From Terriglobales bacterium (lineage in GTDB: Bacteria > Acidobacteriota > Terriglobia > Terriglobales > Acidobacteriaceae), in assembly GCA_019241735.1 (NCBI GenBank), contig JAFAWN010000101.1, forward strand, positions 1-5,719: 5,719 bases of DNA, written 5' to 3'. The notes below the pieces were generated by a model that was not told the origin of the DNA, did not search any database, and worked only from the letters and a program-made list of their open reading frames with translations. The position numbers and the translations under genes are program-made. Below are positions 5,597-5,719 of this stretch, piece by piece. Position 1 is the stretch's first letter; every line of letters starts with the position of its first letter.

Positions 5597-5719
5597 GTGT
5601 TCAAGCGTTACGTCTCTCCCGCCTTGCTAATCGCCTTTGCGCTTGCGAGTGTCATGCCTGCGCTCGCGGCGTCTCAATCCAAGATTCAACACGTCCTGCT
5701 GATCAGTGTCGATGGAATG
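5597..5719 (+). CDS. Exported alkaline-phosphatase-superfamily phosphodiesterase-like protein, 5' fragment
   Basis: Only 41 codons are inside the window; the reading frame is open to the right edge. The GTG start is supported by a consensus Shine-Dalgarno and by the protein it yields. Residues 1-24 are a textbook signal peptide (MFKR basic start, hydrophobic LLIAFALASV core, ALA cleavage site before ASQSK). The mature protein begins with a strand of the form HVLLISVDGM (32-41). In type I phosphodiesterases, nucleotide pyrophosphatases and related alkaline-phosphatase-fold enzymes, the aspartate of such an ISVDGM strand (here D39) is the first metal ligand. The export call is strong. The enzyme family rests on about ten residues, so another member of the superfamily, such as a sulfatase or phosphoglycerate-mutase-like enzyme, remains possible. 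It is probably transcribed from its own promoter in the preceding spacer. Confidence 0.8.
   Translation, partial: MFKRYVSPALLIAFALASVMPALAASQSKIQHVLLISVDGM

Overview
The window reads as chromosomal DNA of a Gram-negative bacterium, most likely an Acidobacteriota (Terriglobia-type) genome. The grounds are MacB-type permeases occurring as paralogues, a GT39-type membrane glycosyltransferase with the HRDEL...PYPPL signature, exported hydrolases with classical signal peptides, moderately high GC, and a compact two-armed palindrome in an intergenic spacer. The phylum is inferred from gene style only. No mobile element, CRISPR array, tRNA or rRNA gene is visible.

Left four fifths (1-4679, minus strand): four tightly packed co-directional genes that look like one operon, read right to left. 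They are a secreted alpha/beta hydrolase with C-terminal TPR repeats (4679 to 3495), a complete MacB-like ABC permease (3453 to 2224), a GT39-like integral membrane glycosyltransferase (2208 to 688) and a second, paralogous MacB-like permease that runs off the left edge (631 to <1). Gaps are 41, 15 and 56 bases. Only the first gene has a strong Shine-Dalgarno sequence. No ABC ATPase and no membrane-fusion protein is encoded in the window. The theme is envelope and periplasm work (mechanotransmission or export, lipid-linked sugar transfer, periplasmic hydrolysis); the substrates cannot be read from the sequence.

Centre right (4680-5260): a divergent control region followed by rnpB, the RNA subunit of RNase P, on the plus strand. 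A perfect TATAAT lies about 8 bases upstream of the 5' strand of helix P1. P1, P2, P4 with its bulged U, an extended P12, P14 and P18 with GNRA loops, and the GGU tRNA-CCA-binding motif can all be traced by eye. A degenerate 17-base tandem repeat sits just upstream of the promoter.

Right end (5261-5719): a spacer of about 336 bases whose main content is a two-armed palindrome with complementary loops. It is followed by the 5' end of a GTG-initiated gene with a consensus Shine-Dalgarno, encoding an exported protein whose mature N-terminus (HVLLISVDGM) resembles alkaline-phosphatase-superfamily phosphodiesterases.

Most of the window is ordinary housekeeping and envelope content. The points most worth a second look are the palindromic element, the tandem repeat in the rnpB/operon divergent region, the A-U substitutions inside rnpB helix P4, and the unusual operon composition.
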